This document shows positions 16,670 through 25,125 of a stretch of 54,385 nucleotides of DNA, in pieces. The position numbers and the translations under genes are program-made. Position 1 is the stretch's first letter, and the number at the start of each line of letters is the position of its first letter. Source of the DNA: an uncultured bacterium (GTDB taxonomy: Bacteria; Patescibacteriota; Minisyncoccia; Phycocordibacterales; CAIRYW01); contig CAIRYW010000010.1 in the NCBI GenBank assembly GCA_903882905.1, forward strand, positions 1 through 54,385, given 5' to 3'. Under the pieces are notes generated by a model. The model was given only the letters and a program-made list of their open reading frames with translations. It did no database searches and was not told the DNA's origin.

Positions 16670-18619
16670 TTAGAAATCGATTCTTGGTAAATTGTGGAAA
16701 AAACTTGTTTCCCTTTTTAACATTTCATCATCAATATCAAGAATAAATTCGGACGGCATTCTCACTTCTCTGGAACCATACACAGTGCGTACTGAAGCAT
16801 ATGTCAAAAAAAGTTTTTTTCTTGCTCGGGTTAAAGCAACGTAAAAAAGTCTGCGCTCCTCTTCCTCATCTTCGAGTGAAGATTCATCATCGTTAATCCT
16901 TTGATGAGGAAAAAGTTTGTCTTCAAGTCCTGTGATAAAAACTGTATCAAATTCTAGGCCTTTTGCAGCATGGACTGTCATTAATTTAACTCCTATTTTT
17001 TCTTCAGTCATTTCGTCTTGATCAGAAAAAAGTGAGGCGTGTTCAAGGAATTTTAGCATTGCCTCATCGCTTTCGTAATCAAAAGAAGTAGCAAAAGTTA
17101 CAAGTTCTCGTAGGTTTTCTAATCTTTCCAAATCTTCCTCTTTTCCTTTCTTAAACATCTCTTCCATACCTGTTCTTGCAATCACAAACTTAACCACTTC
17201 ACTTGGTTTTTCCGTTTCAGTTTTTTCTTTTATATCAGCAAGTAAATTTCTAAAACTTTTTATTTTTTCTTGAATAGCTCCAGTTAATTCCATTTCTTTT
17301 CCTTCTAAAATTTTTAGAACAGTCACCTTTCCTATTCCTCTGGCAGGAGTATTAATAATTCTTTTTATATCAGAAATACTTTGCGGGTTTAAACTTGCTC
17401 TGATGTATGAAAGTGCGTCTTTGATTTCTTTTCTCTCAAAAAATTTTGTTCCGATTAGGTTGTAAGACACTCCTAATTTTATAAATGCTTCTTCAAGTGA
17501 TCTTGATTGAAAATTTGCACGGTATAAAACTGCAATTTCATCTGCCTTGTGTCCATTCTCAATCATTTCCTTTGCTTTAGACGCTATGTAATAGGCCTCA
17601 TCTCTTTCATCAAGACCTACATAAAGTGAAATCAATTCCCCATCTTCATTTTTTGTGAACAGATTTTTTTCTTTTCGCATTGTGTTTTTTGCGATGATGG
17701 CATTTGCTACAGCTAAAATATTTTTGGTCGAACGATAATTTTCTTCTAGCAGTACACTCTCTGCATCAGGGTAGTCTTTTTCAAAGCGCATTATATTTTT
17801 AAAGTCTGCTCCTCTCCAACTGTAAATACTTTGGTCAACATCTCCTACCACAGCAATATTTTTTGTATCCCCTGCTAAATATTTTGCAATTTCATATTGC
17901 ACTCTGTTTGTATCTTGGTACTCGTCTATGTGGATGTATTTCCATTTATTTTGATATTTTTTTCTAATCTCTGGATTTTTCAAAAGTTGCATAGTTTTTA
18001 AAAGCAAATCGTCAAAGTCGAGAGCGTTTTCTTCTTTGAGAGTTTTTTCGTACATTGGCCAAACTTCGGATACTTTATCTTCAAAATAATTTTTCCCTTC
18101 ACTTGCCATAAATTCATCCAAAGAATTCCCCATTCCCTTTTCTTTTGAAATTGCGCTAAGAACACTTCCTGGGTTTACGTGTTTTGGATCCATTCCGAGA
18201 CGCTCCATGGCATCTTTGATTGCTTTTTTGGCATCCTCTTTATCAAATATTGAAAAGAAGCGTGGTAGTCCCAAACTAGCAGATTCTTGCCTGATTACAT
18301 AAACCCCGAGCGAGTGAAAAGTTGACAAAAATGGCAAAACTAAATCTTTTGAGTAGTTTTTCTCCTCTTCTTTTAGGAGTTTTGTCACCCTTTCTCTCAT
18401 TTCTTTAGCCGCTTTGTTGGTAAAGGTGATAGCAAGGATATTTTCTGGGTTTACTCCTTTTTTGATTAGGTGAAGAATCCTTTGGGTAACCGTTTTTGTT
18501 TTACCTGCCCCAGCGCCGGCCATTATTAAAAGTGGTCCTTCGGTTGCGAGGACAGCTTTTAGTTGGCTTGGATTTAAGCCCTTTAAATATAGGTTTTTTT
18601 CACTAAAGTTCTCTTCCAT
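16670..18619 (-). CDS. UvrD/PcrA-type superfamily 1 DNA helicase
   Basis: LNPSQLKAVLATEGPLLIMAGAGAGKTKTVTQRI, DEYQDTNRVQYE, VGDVDQSIYSWRGA, LMTVHAAKGLEFDTVFI. Confidence 0.95.
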   Translation of the reverse strand: MEENFSEKNLYLKGLNPSQLKAVLATEGPLLIMAGAGAGKTKTVTQRILHLIKKGVNPENILAITFTNKAAKEMRERVTKLLKEEEKNYSKDLVLPFLSTFHSLGVYVIRQESASLGLPRFFSIFDKEDAKKAIKDAMERLGMDPKHVNPGSVLSAISKEKGMGNSLDEFMASEGKNYFEDKVSEVWPMYEKTLKEENALDFDDLLLKTMQLLKNPEIRKKYQNKWKYIHIDEYQDTNRVQYEIAKYLAGDTKNIAVVGDVDQSIYSWRGADFKNIMRFEKDYPDAESVLLEENYRSTKNILAVANAIIAKNTMRKEKNLFTKNEDGELISLYVGLDERDEAYYIASKAKEMIENGHKADEIAVLYRANFQSRSLEEAFIKLGVSYNLIGTKFFERKEIKDALSYIRASLNPQSISDIKRIINTPARGIGKVTVLKILEGKEMELTGAIQEKIKSFRNLLADIKEKTETEKPSEVVKFVIARTGMEEMFKKGKEEDLERLENLRELVTFATSFDYESDEAMLKFLEHASLFSDQDEMTEEKIGVKLMTVHAAKGLEFDTVFITGLEDKLFPHQRINDDESSLEDEEEERRLFYVALTRARKKLFLTYASVRTVYGSREVRMPSEFILDIDDEMLKRETSFFHNLPRIDF

Positions 18620-18680
18620 GGGTAAATTGTGTCCCACAAATATAACACGTAATAGGGCTTTTTAAGTAATTTTTTCCCGA

Positions 18681-18733
18681 AAAACACTTGGGAGCAAGGC
18701 CTCTCAAGAGGAGGCCTTGCTCCCAAGTGTTTT
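18681..18733. repeat. 23-bp perfect inverted repeat, 7-nt loop, in a divergent intergenic region
   Basis: AAAACACTTGGGAGCAAGGCCTC TCAAGAG GAGGCCTTGCTCCCAAGTGTTTT. Confidence 0.85.
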
Positions 18734-18865
18734 CCACAGGCCGTCATTTTTAAGCCCTTGTAAAGTGGTAGACATGGTATAATAAACAGGCAGTAAAAGC
18801 ACTCCGCCCTAAGGCCTTGTAAGGTCTTTTTCCCGAATTCAAGAATTACCATTAATTAAGAATCT

Positions 18866-19990
18866 ATTTATAAAAGTGAAAATGAGGATAGCAAGGCTGT
18901 AAAAGGCCAATCTAAAAGATTTGGAAAGGGATTCAGAGGAATATTCTCCTGGATTACCCTATTTGCCGTACTAACCCTTGCTTTATTACAACCAATAAAC
19001 GCTCACGCCAGCGTTCTTTCTTTTATAGGGAGTTTTTTTGCTTCACCAACTGATGCCTCAACAGTAGCCGGAGATTTGAATTCTCAAAATGTAGCTATTT
19101 TGCAACCAGTAAACAATATTAATCCTGAACCAAATAAGAATAGAGATCTGACTATAGTAGATGATAGTGCCATTCAGGCGGTTGATATTGCTTCTTCTGC
19201 TTCATCAACCCAAAATAACACGATCAGTGTCTATACAGTTAAAACAGGCGATACTCTAACAGAGATCGCCTCTATGTTTGGTGTAAGTCCAGAAACTATT
19301 TTGTACGCAAATGATTTAAAGAGTCAAAAAGATTTAAAACCTGGTGATCAATTAGTAATTTTGCCGGTTTCAGGTATTTACCACACAGTTGTTAAAGGTG
19401 AAACATTAAGTGGTATTGCAAAAAAGTTTAAAGTAGATGCAAGTGATATTTTGAGTTATAACGATTTTTCTTCCGCTGATGATTTGAAAGTTGGAATGGA
19501 TATTGTCATTCCAGGTGCGGAAGAGATTGCTCCAAGCACCGGAGCAAATAATCCACCTCCAACTTCTGGTGGGTCATCCCAAGGAACATCAAAAGGAGCT
19601 TCTTCTGCTGGACTTTCAGGATATTTAACAAAACCAGTAAGTGGAGCAAAAGAAACACAAGGCTTGCATGGAAAATATAGAACCGCAGTTGATCTTGCGT
19701 CCTCAATCGGCACACCAATTCATGCAGCAGCAACTGGCGTTGTCCTTATTGCAAGAAGTTCTGGATGGAATGGTGGATACGGAAATTATATTGTAGTTCA
19801 ACATTCAAATGGTCTTCAGACTTTGTATGCTCACCTTTCAGACGTTTTGGTTAATCAAGGCCAATCAGTAGGTCAAGGTGATTTGATTGGAAAAATGGGT
19901 TCATCAGGAAATTCAACTGGTTCCCACCTTCACTTTGAACTTTTGGGAAGTGTTAACGGATGGAAAGTTAAAAATTGGAATCCCTTTTAA
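18866..19990 (+). CDS. Secreted LysM (x2) + M23 metallopeptidase; start codon unclear
   Basis: VYTVKTGDTLTEIASMFGVSPETILYAND, HTVVKGETLSGIAKKFKVDASDILSYND, M23 HGKYRTAVDLA...GSSGNSTGSHLHFEL. The ORF-track start 19076 (TTG) would remove the signal peptide; the frame is open from about 18860 but has no ATG/GTG/TTG. Confidence 0.85.
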   Translation: MYKSENEDSKAVKGQSKRFGKGFRGIFSWITLFAVLTLALLQPINAHASVLSFIGSFFASPTDASTVAGDLNSQNVAILQPVNNINPEPNKNRDLTIVDDSAIQAVDIASSASSTQNNTISVYTVKTGDTLTEIASMFGVSPETILYANDLKSQKDLKPGDQLVILPVSGIYHTVVKGETLSGIAKKFKVDASDILSYNDFSSADDLKVGMDIVIPGAEEIAPSTGANNPPPTSGGSSQGTSKGASSAGLSGYLTKPVSGAKETQGLHGKYRTAVDLASSIGTPIHAAATGVVLIARSSGWNGGYGNYIVVQHSNGLQTLYAHLSDVLVNQGQSVGQGDLIGKMGSSGNSTGSHLHFELLGSVNGWKVKNWNPF

Positions 19991-19996
19991 CTAGTG

Positions 19997-20036
19997 AAAA
20001 AAGCCGTTCGTCCGCTTGTGGACGAACGGCTTTTTT
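19997..20036. terminator. Hairpin AAAAAAGCCGTTCGTCC...GGACGAACGGCTTTTTT
   Basis: Inverted repeat between convergent genes. Confidence 0.9.
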
Positions 20037-20041
20037 GTTGT

Positions 20042-21577
20042 TTAAGAAATTTTTCCACGAAATTGTAAAGCCTCTAAAATATGTTTTGAGCCTACTTCTA
20101 TTGCTGAATCTAAATCTGCAATTGTTCTGGCAACACGTATCATTCGATGAAAAGTTCTAGTTGATAACGAAAGTTTTTCTGATGAATCAAGTAGAAGTTT
20201 AAAAGCTTTTTCATCAATCAGACTCCCTTCTTTAATGTGCTTTGGTTTTATTTCTTTATTCATTGAATATTTCATACCAAGTTTTTTGAATCTTTCTCTT
20301 TGAAAAATTCTCGCGTTTTTAATTTTTTCTTTAATATCTTTTGAGGAGATTTCTAATTTGTCATTTGATAATTCAGTGCGCTTCAATTCTTCAACTGGGA
20401 CAATTAAATCAATTCTGTCTAATATTGGACCAGAAATTTTTCTTTGGTACCTTCCGATTGTAATCGCAGAACAACTGCATTGTTTTTGGCTTCCATAATT
20501 TCCACAAGGACAAGGATTCATAGCAGATATCAGAGTAATTTTTGCAGGAAAGACCGCTGTACCCTTTGCACGAGAGACAGAGATTTTCCCTTCCTCGAGA
20601 GGTTCTCTTAAGGACTCAATTACCCTTCTATCAAATTCTGGAAATTCATCTAAAAATAAAACACCGTTATGGGCAAGTGTTATTTCACCAGGTCGGAGAT
20701 TCATTCCTCCTCCAACGATTGCAACGTGTGAGGATGTATGGTGAGGACTTCTAAATGGAGGCTTTGAAATTTTATCTCCATTCAAAATCCCAGCGACAGA
20801 ATGGATAGATGTAGTATCAAGCATTTGCTCGTAATAAAGATCAGGAAGAATTGTTGTAAAAGCTTTTGCCAGCATGGTTTTTCCAGTTCCAGGAGGCCCG
20901 AAGAAAAGTACATTGTGTCCTCCTGCAGCAGCAATCTCTAAAGCTCTTTTTGCTAGGTTTTGACCTTTTATGAATGCAAAATCATTTTCATTTTCTTCTT
21001 TTGTTTCCTGGGTATTTTCTCTTTGCCACTCTAAAATTTCTTTTCTAAATTCTGATTCAAAAGGTGCAAAGTGATTAATAATTTCTTTCAGATTACTTAC
21101 ACCAAAAACTTTTATTCCATTTACGAGTGATGCTTCATTGGCGTTTTCTTTAGGAACAAAAATTTCTTTAAAATTTTTTCTTTGAGCTAAGATTGTAGAT
21201 GGTAAGACCCCTTTAACTTTTCTAATGTCACCATTTAAGGCAAGTTCTCCTAAAAACATTTTTTCTTTTGGATCAAATTTTATTTCTCCATTTGAAAGTA
21301 AATATGAAAGGGCAATTGGTAAATCGTAAGACGGTCCTTCTTTTTTAATATCTGCTGGAGCCAAAGAAATAACTACTTTTTTATTATTACTTTTTGGCGA
21401 ATCAAAGCCAGAATTTTTTATAGCTGCGCTCACCCTGTCTTTTGCCTCTTCCACAGCTTTATCAGGTAGTCCAACAATCGCAAAAGAAAACAATCCACGA
21501 GAAAGGTCTGATTCTATCTCGATCACCGAAGAATTACTTATATCATTTTGTGCGCTATATACTTTTGCAACAGCCAT
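20042..21577 (-). CDS. YifB/ComM family Mg-chelatase-like AAA ATPase
   Basis: VGLPDKAVEEAKDRVSAAIKNSG, FFGPPGTGKTMLAKA, NPCPCGNYGS. Confidence 0.93.
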   Translation of the reverse strand: MAVAKVYSAQNDISNSSVIEIESDLSRGLFSFAIVGLPDKAVEEAKDRVSAAIKNSGFDSPKSNNKKVVISLAPADIKKEGPSYDLPIALSYLLSNGEIKFDPKEKMFLGELALNGDIRKVKGVLPSTILAQRKNFKEIFVPKENANEASLVNGIKVFGVSNLKEIINHFAPFESEFRKEILEWQRENTQETKEENENDFAFIKGQNLAKRALEIAAAGGHNVLFFGPPGTGKTMLAKAFTTILPDLYYEQMLDTTSIHSVAGILNGDKISKPPFRSPHHTSSHVAIVGGGMNLRPGEITLAHNGVLFLDEFPEFDRRVIESLREPLEEGKISVSRAKGTAVFPAKITLISAMNPCPCGNYGSQKQCSCSAITIGRYQRKISGPILDRIDLIVPVEELKRTELSNDKLEISSKDIKEKIKNARIFQRERFKKLGMKYSMNKEIKPKHIKEGSLIDEKAFKLLLDSSEKLSLSTRTFHRMIRVARTIADLDSAIEVGSKHILEALQFRGKIS

Positions 21578-21617
21578 TTTCCGATCTTAGGCTACTAAAA
21601 TATTTTATAAATCGTGA

Positions 21618-21989
21618 TTAAATTTTTTCGTTGATATGTTTTTTACAAGTTCTGGCAGCTGGGTTTGCATTCAGTCTGTCTTCCTCAATTAATTCTCCAG
21701 AAATTTCACATTTTCCGTAAGTCCCTTTTTCAATTTTTTCTAATGCTTTATTTACTTCGCATAATCTTGATTCTAGTTGTTTCAAAATCGCCATATTATT
21801 TTCGTAATCATTAATTTCATCTGCCACATTATTTCTGTCAGCATTATCAATATTTTCTTCAGGAGTGGTAGCCTCCCAGTCGGCAGGATTGTCTGGATTT
21901 TTTTTCCCAACAGTCTCTAAGTCTTTTTCCAAAAGACTTTTTTCTTCCAAAAGACTATCCTTATATTTTTTTATTTTACTTTTATCCAT
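21618..21989 (-). CDS. TraR/DksA-like protein
   Basis: ALEKIEKGTYGKCEISGELIEEDRLNANPAARTCKKH. Confidence 0.8.
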   Translation of the reverse strand: MDKSKIKKYKDSLLEEKSLLEKDLETVGKKNPDNPADWEATTPEENIDNADRNNVADEINDYENNMAILKQLESRLCEVNKALEKIEKGTYGKCEISGELIEEDRLNANPAARTCKKHINEKI

Positions 21990-22014
21990 ATGTTGATTCT
22001 ACCATAAGGTTATA

Positions 22015-23036
22015 TTAATTTAATATTACGGAAGCTCTGATTTTGTTTAAAATAATATTCAAAGCATCCTCACTTTTTGCAATAATTATAATTTTTCCGT
22101 TTATTATTGTGTAAAAGAAGATGGTTTTATTATTACTATCGATAAGTGCCCTTGAATCATGATTAAGAATTGTCTGATCAACAAAAGTATTTCCTTGAGC
22201 AATGGTTTCCTCTCCAATCACAGGCTCTAAGTCGTAAGCCATAGTTTTTTCCCACTCAAGCATTCCTGGGAAAGCCGTTTCTTGTGAAGAAGTCTCCATT
22301 ATCAAAAATGGTTCTGCATGGTCGCTCCCACTCCAAATTCCTAACATGAATTGATCTGGTAATAGAGACCTATTTAATATATCTGGAACATTTGTTCCGA
22401 TTACAGAAAGTAAATCGATAGCAGAGAGACCTTTTTCAACGCCTGATTCTTGCTTTGTTAGGTTAATTTTTTCTATTGAATCATTAGTTTTACTAGGGAC
22501 TATGTAATTTTCAATATTATTTTGTACCTCTCTTGATGAGAGACTGGTGATATCCAGAGTTATAGTTGAATCAGCAGCAATAATATCTTTTTTTATTGGA
22601 TTTTGAATTGTAGCTGTGGGCTGATTTTTTGTCATAAGAGCAAAAATTACTGCTCCGATACCCAGGACAAAAAGAGCCGATGCTACGATGGCTAAAATCA
22701 TGTGTATGTTTGACTCATCTTTTTCTTCAATAGGTTCTTCTTGAGGTCTTTTTCTACCTTGTTCTTTTGCAGCAATTTTTATCATTGAAAGCCCCCCCCT
22801 CTTACTGCGTCAGCTACATCTCCATGATATGTGCGGAGTGTATTAAGCTCTGGGTACCCTTCCTTATCATTTTTTGGTTTAGCCTCTGGTGCTGGAGCCG
22901 TTTCTCTTTTTGGTAATTCCGGAGCTTTATTTACAGGAGAATTTAAATCAGTTAAGTCAGCAATAGAAAGACCCTTGGCTTTTTCTTCATTTGCTTTGAG
23001 AGATTCTTCTATAAAATCTTTTTGATCAACTGCCAT
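22015..23036 (-). CDS. Probably one membrane protein gene split at a G8 tract (ORFs 22782..23036 and 22015..22785)
   Basis: Adding one G to the run at 22792-22799 fuses ...LRTYHGDVADAVRGGG-LS-MIKIAAKEQGRKR... Confidence 0.55.
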
Positions 23037-23126
23037 ACGGAATCAATTATAACTTTTTACGAGCAAAACAAAAACCGCAAAGTATACCCTAGTGGTTTTA
23101 AATCTCATATTTAGCAAATGAAACTC

Positions 23127-23885
23127 TTATTTAGTTGCTGTGCTAGTTGCAATCATAAAATAATTATCACTACTATCAGATATTGTAGTATTGTTAATTG
23201 TCATTGTTGCCATTATTTTATAGGAACCGGGTAGAACTGTTGAAGGAATTTGCCAAGTACAGCTTCCTGTATTTGGAATATTCGAATTAATGACCTGTGT
23301 TCCTGTAATACTTGGTCCAGTCAAGAAAAGGCCAATTGAATTTGGATTTCCTGTTGGAGCAATCCAACTTATGTTTATGGTACTACTTGTTGCGTAAATT
23401 TCTCCCCCGTTAGGGCTAGTAACTATTATTGAATTCAGTTGGTTTAAATTTTGAGTCTGAGTCTGGACTACAGAACTGCTTTTTTGTTGCGCAATCGCGG
23501 TTTGTAATTTTAATTGAAGCTGTTGAAGAAGTTGTGTGAGAGTTTTTATCAAAGCTTGTTTAGTTGCATCTGCAGCTTGAGAATTTGAATTGGAGGAATT
23601 TGAAGATGAGTTATTTGTTGAGTAAGGATAATAGGATGCACCTGCTGAAGTTGTATAAGGTGATGTGCTTGAATAGTTATCTTTAGCTGAATAATTATCT
23701 GTTGGTGTAGAATCGTAGTAATTAGTTTTTTTGTCAGTGCCATAGTAGTCGGTCGGGTAACTTGTTGGGTAGTTTTTTGAGTTATCTGTTGGGTAGATTC
23801 CTGGATAACTAGTTTGTGCAAGAGCGGGAGTTATAATTACTAGAGAAAATATTGCAACACTGATAAGAGAAATATTTTTTTTCAT
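23127..23885 (-). CDS. Secreted protein with Ser/Thr-rich GPI-anchor-like (Kre9/KNH) Ig-type domain
   Basis: Signal peptide; low-complexity YPTD region; IIVTSPNGGEIYATSSTINISWIAPTG...GSYKIMATM. Confidence 0.7.
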   Translation of the reverse strand: MKKNISLISVAIFSLVIITPALAQTSYPGIYPTDNSKNYPTSYPTDYYGTDKKTNYYDSTPTDNYSAKDNYSSTSPYTTSAGASYYPYSTNNSSSNSSNSNSQAADATKQALIKTLTQLLQQLQLKLQTAIAQQKSSSVVQTQTQNLNQLNSIIVTSPNGGEIYATSSTINISWIAPTGNPNSIGLFLTGPSITGTQVINSNIPNTGSCTWQIPSTVLPGSYKIMATMTINNTTISDSSDNYFMIATSTATK

Positions 23886-24031
23886 TTTATAATTTTACGA
23901 AATTATGTCGAGCAAACGTTCTGTAAGCACGACCAAATTAATTTATTAACATCTCTCTAATTATAACTTTTTGTGCGCCAAAAAACACTATACCGAGTTT
24001 GTCTCAGTAGATATTTTTGCTTCTAGATTTA

Positions 24032-25048
24032 CTAATTTTGATTTGAAGCTACGGTGATTGGGACAGCATTACTTAAATCACCAGTCGCTAGATTATGAAC
24101 CGCGAGATAATATGTTCCCTGATTAAGTTGTGGAGCGGTAAAAATTATTTTGTTGCTACTAATTGTATTAGATGGAGTAAGAGATATTATTGTTTTTGAA
24201 AGAAGAGTTGGAGTATTACCCATTTCTATTTCCAATTCGCAGTTATTTGCATTTGTGCATACAAAAAAGCCTGAACCATTAATCGTGACTGTGTTTCCAG
24301 GGTAAAATTGAAAATCTGCATTTGATTGCGAGCTAACTTTATTAATATAGATATTGAAAACAGGTAAGGATGCTTTAGTTTTATCAGAATTAGATGAGTT
24401 TTGGTTTTGTGTTAGTGACTTAACAGAAAGTTGGACTATATCAGTGCCATTGAATTTATAAGTGACTGTGCGTACAACATTCCATTTTTCTTGTGTACAA
24501 GCTTCCTCGGTGCCCGGAGGAGTACATGCTAACCCCATACCGGTTAGTGAAATAATTCCATTTTTAATAGAAATATTTGTAATTTCTGATTTTGCAGCAG
24601 AAGAACTCATATAGGCAGGCTCAAAAGTTTCATATTTTGTAGAATGAAAAAGTTTTGCGCTAGAATTATGATCATTAAAAACAACTTGTAAACCAATACT
24701 ACATGATGCTCCGCAGTGAACTTCTTGTACAATTGCGTCTTCATATCCATCGCCATTTATATCTCCTCTAGCAACAACTTTTGCCTGAGGATCGTCTGAT
24801 CCAGCGGCAATAAATTGTGCATCAGTTAAGCTAGTCGGATTTAAATTTAAAGGTTGATTTTGTGTTGAAGAAATTGCTTGAGAATTTACAGAAGAATCAC
24901 TTGTTGTCGCAACATTATTTTCGACTTGGTTTGTCGTTGGAGCTTTTGCTTGCTGATTAATAAAAATATAACTTCCTAAACCAATTGCTAATAACGCGAC
25001 AATTCCCCAGACTAGAGGAATAATGAATCCTTTTTTGTAGTTTTTCAT
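24032..25048 (-). CDS. Membrane-anchored secreted protein, IPT-like C-terminus
   Basis: N-terminal TM helix; FYPGNTVTINGSGF. Confidence 0.65.
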   Translation of the reverse strand: MKNYKKGFIIPLVWGIVALLAIGLGSYIFINQQAKAPTTNQVENNVATTSDSSVNSQAISSTQNQPLNLNPTSLTDAQFIAAGSDDPQAKVVARGDINGDGYEDAIVQEVHCGASCSIGLQVVFNDHNSSAKLFHSTKYETFEPAYMSSSAAKSEITNISIKNGIISLTGMGLACTPPGTEEACTQEKWNVVRTVTYKFNGTDIVQLSVKSLTQNQNSSNSDKTKASLPVFNIYINKVSSQSNADFQFYPGNTVTINGSGFFVCTNANNCELEIEMGNTPTLLSKTIISLTPSNTISSNKIIFTAPQLNQGTYYLAVHNLATGDLSNAVPITVASNQN

Positions 25049-25077
25049 ATAGAAATTGTATCACTGAAAAATAAATA

Positions 25078-25116
25078 CAAAAAACACCGGTCGCCTGAAG
25101 GGCGACCGGTGTTTTT
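25078..25116. terminator. Hairpin AAAAACACCGGTCGCC...GGCGACCGGTGTTTTT
   Basis: Inverted repeat with T tract. Confidence 0.9.
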
Positions 25117-25125
25117 AAAGTTTTA

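Noticed and set aside
18583-18852. 89-aa minus ORF upstream of the helicase
   Set aside because: Runs through the 23-bp inverted repeat and promoter-like region; no protein-like features; helicase start MEENFSEK at 18619 is better
23401-23412. CCCCGTTAGGG resembling the CCCGTTAGAGA motif
   Set aside because: Encodes the PNGGE motif within a real CDS and diverges after GTTAG; likely chance
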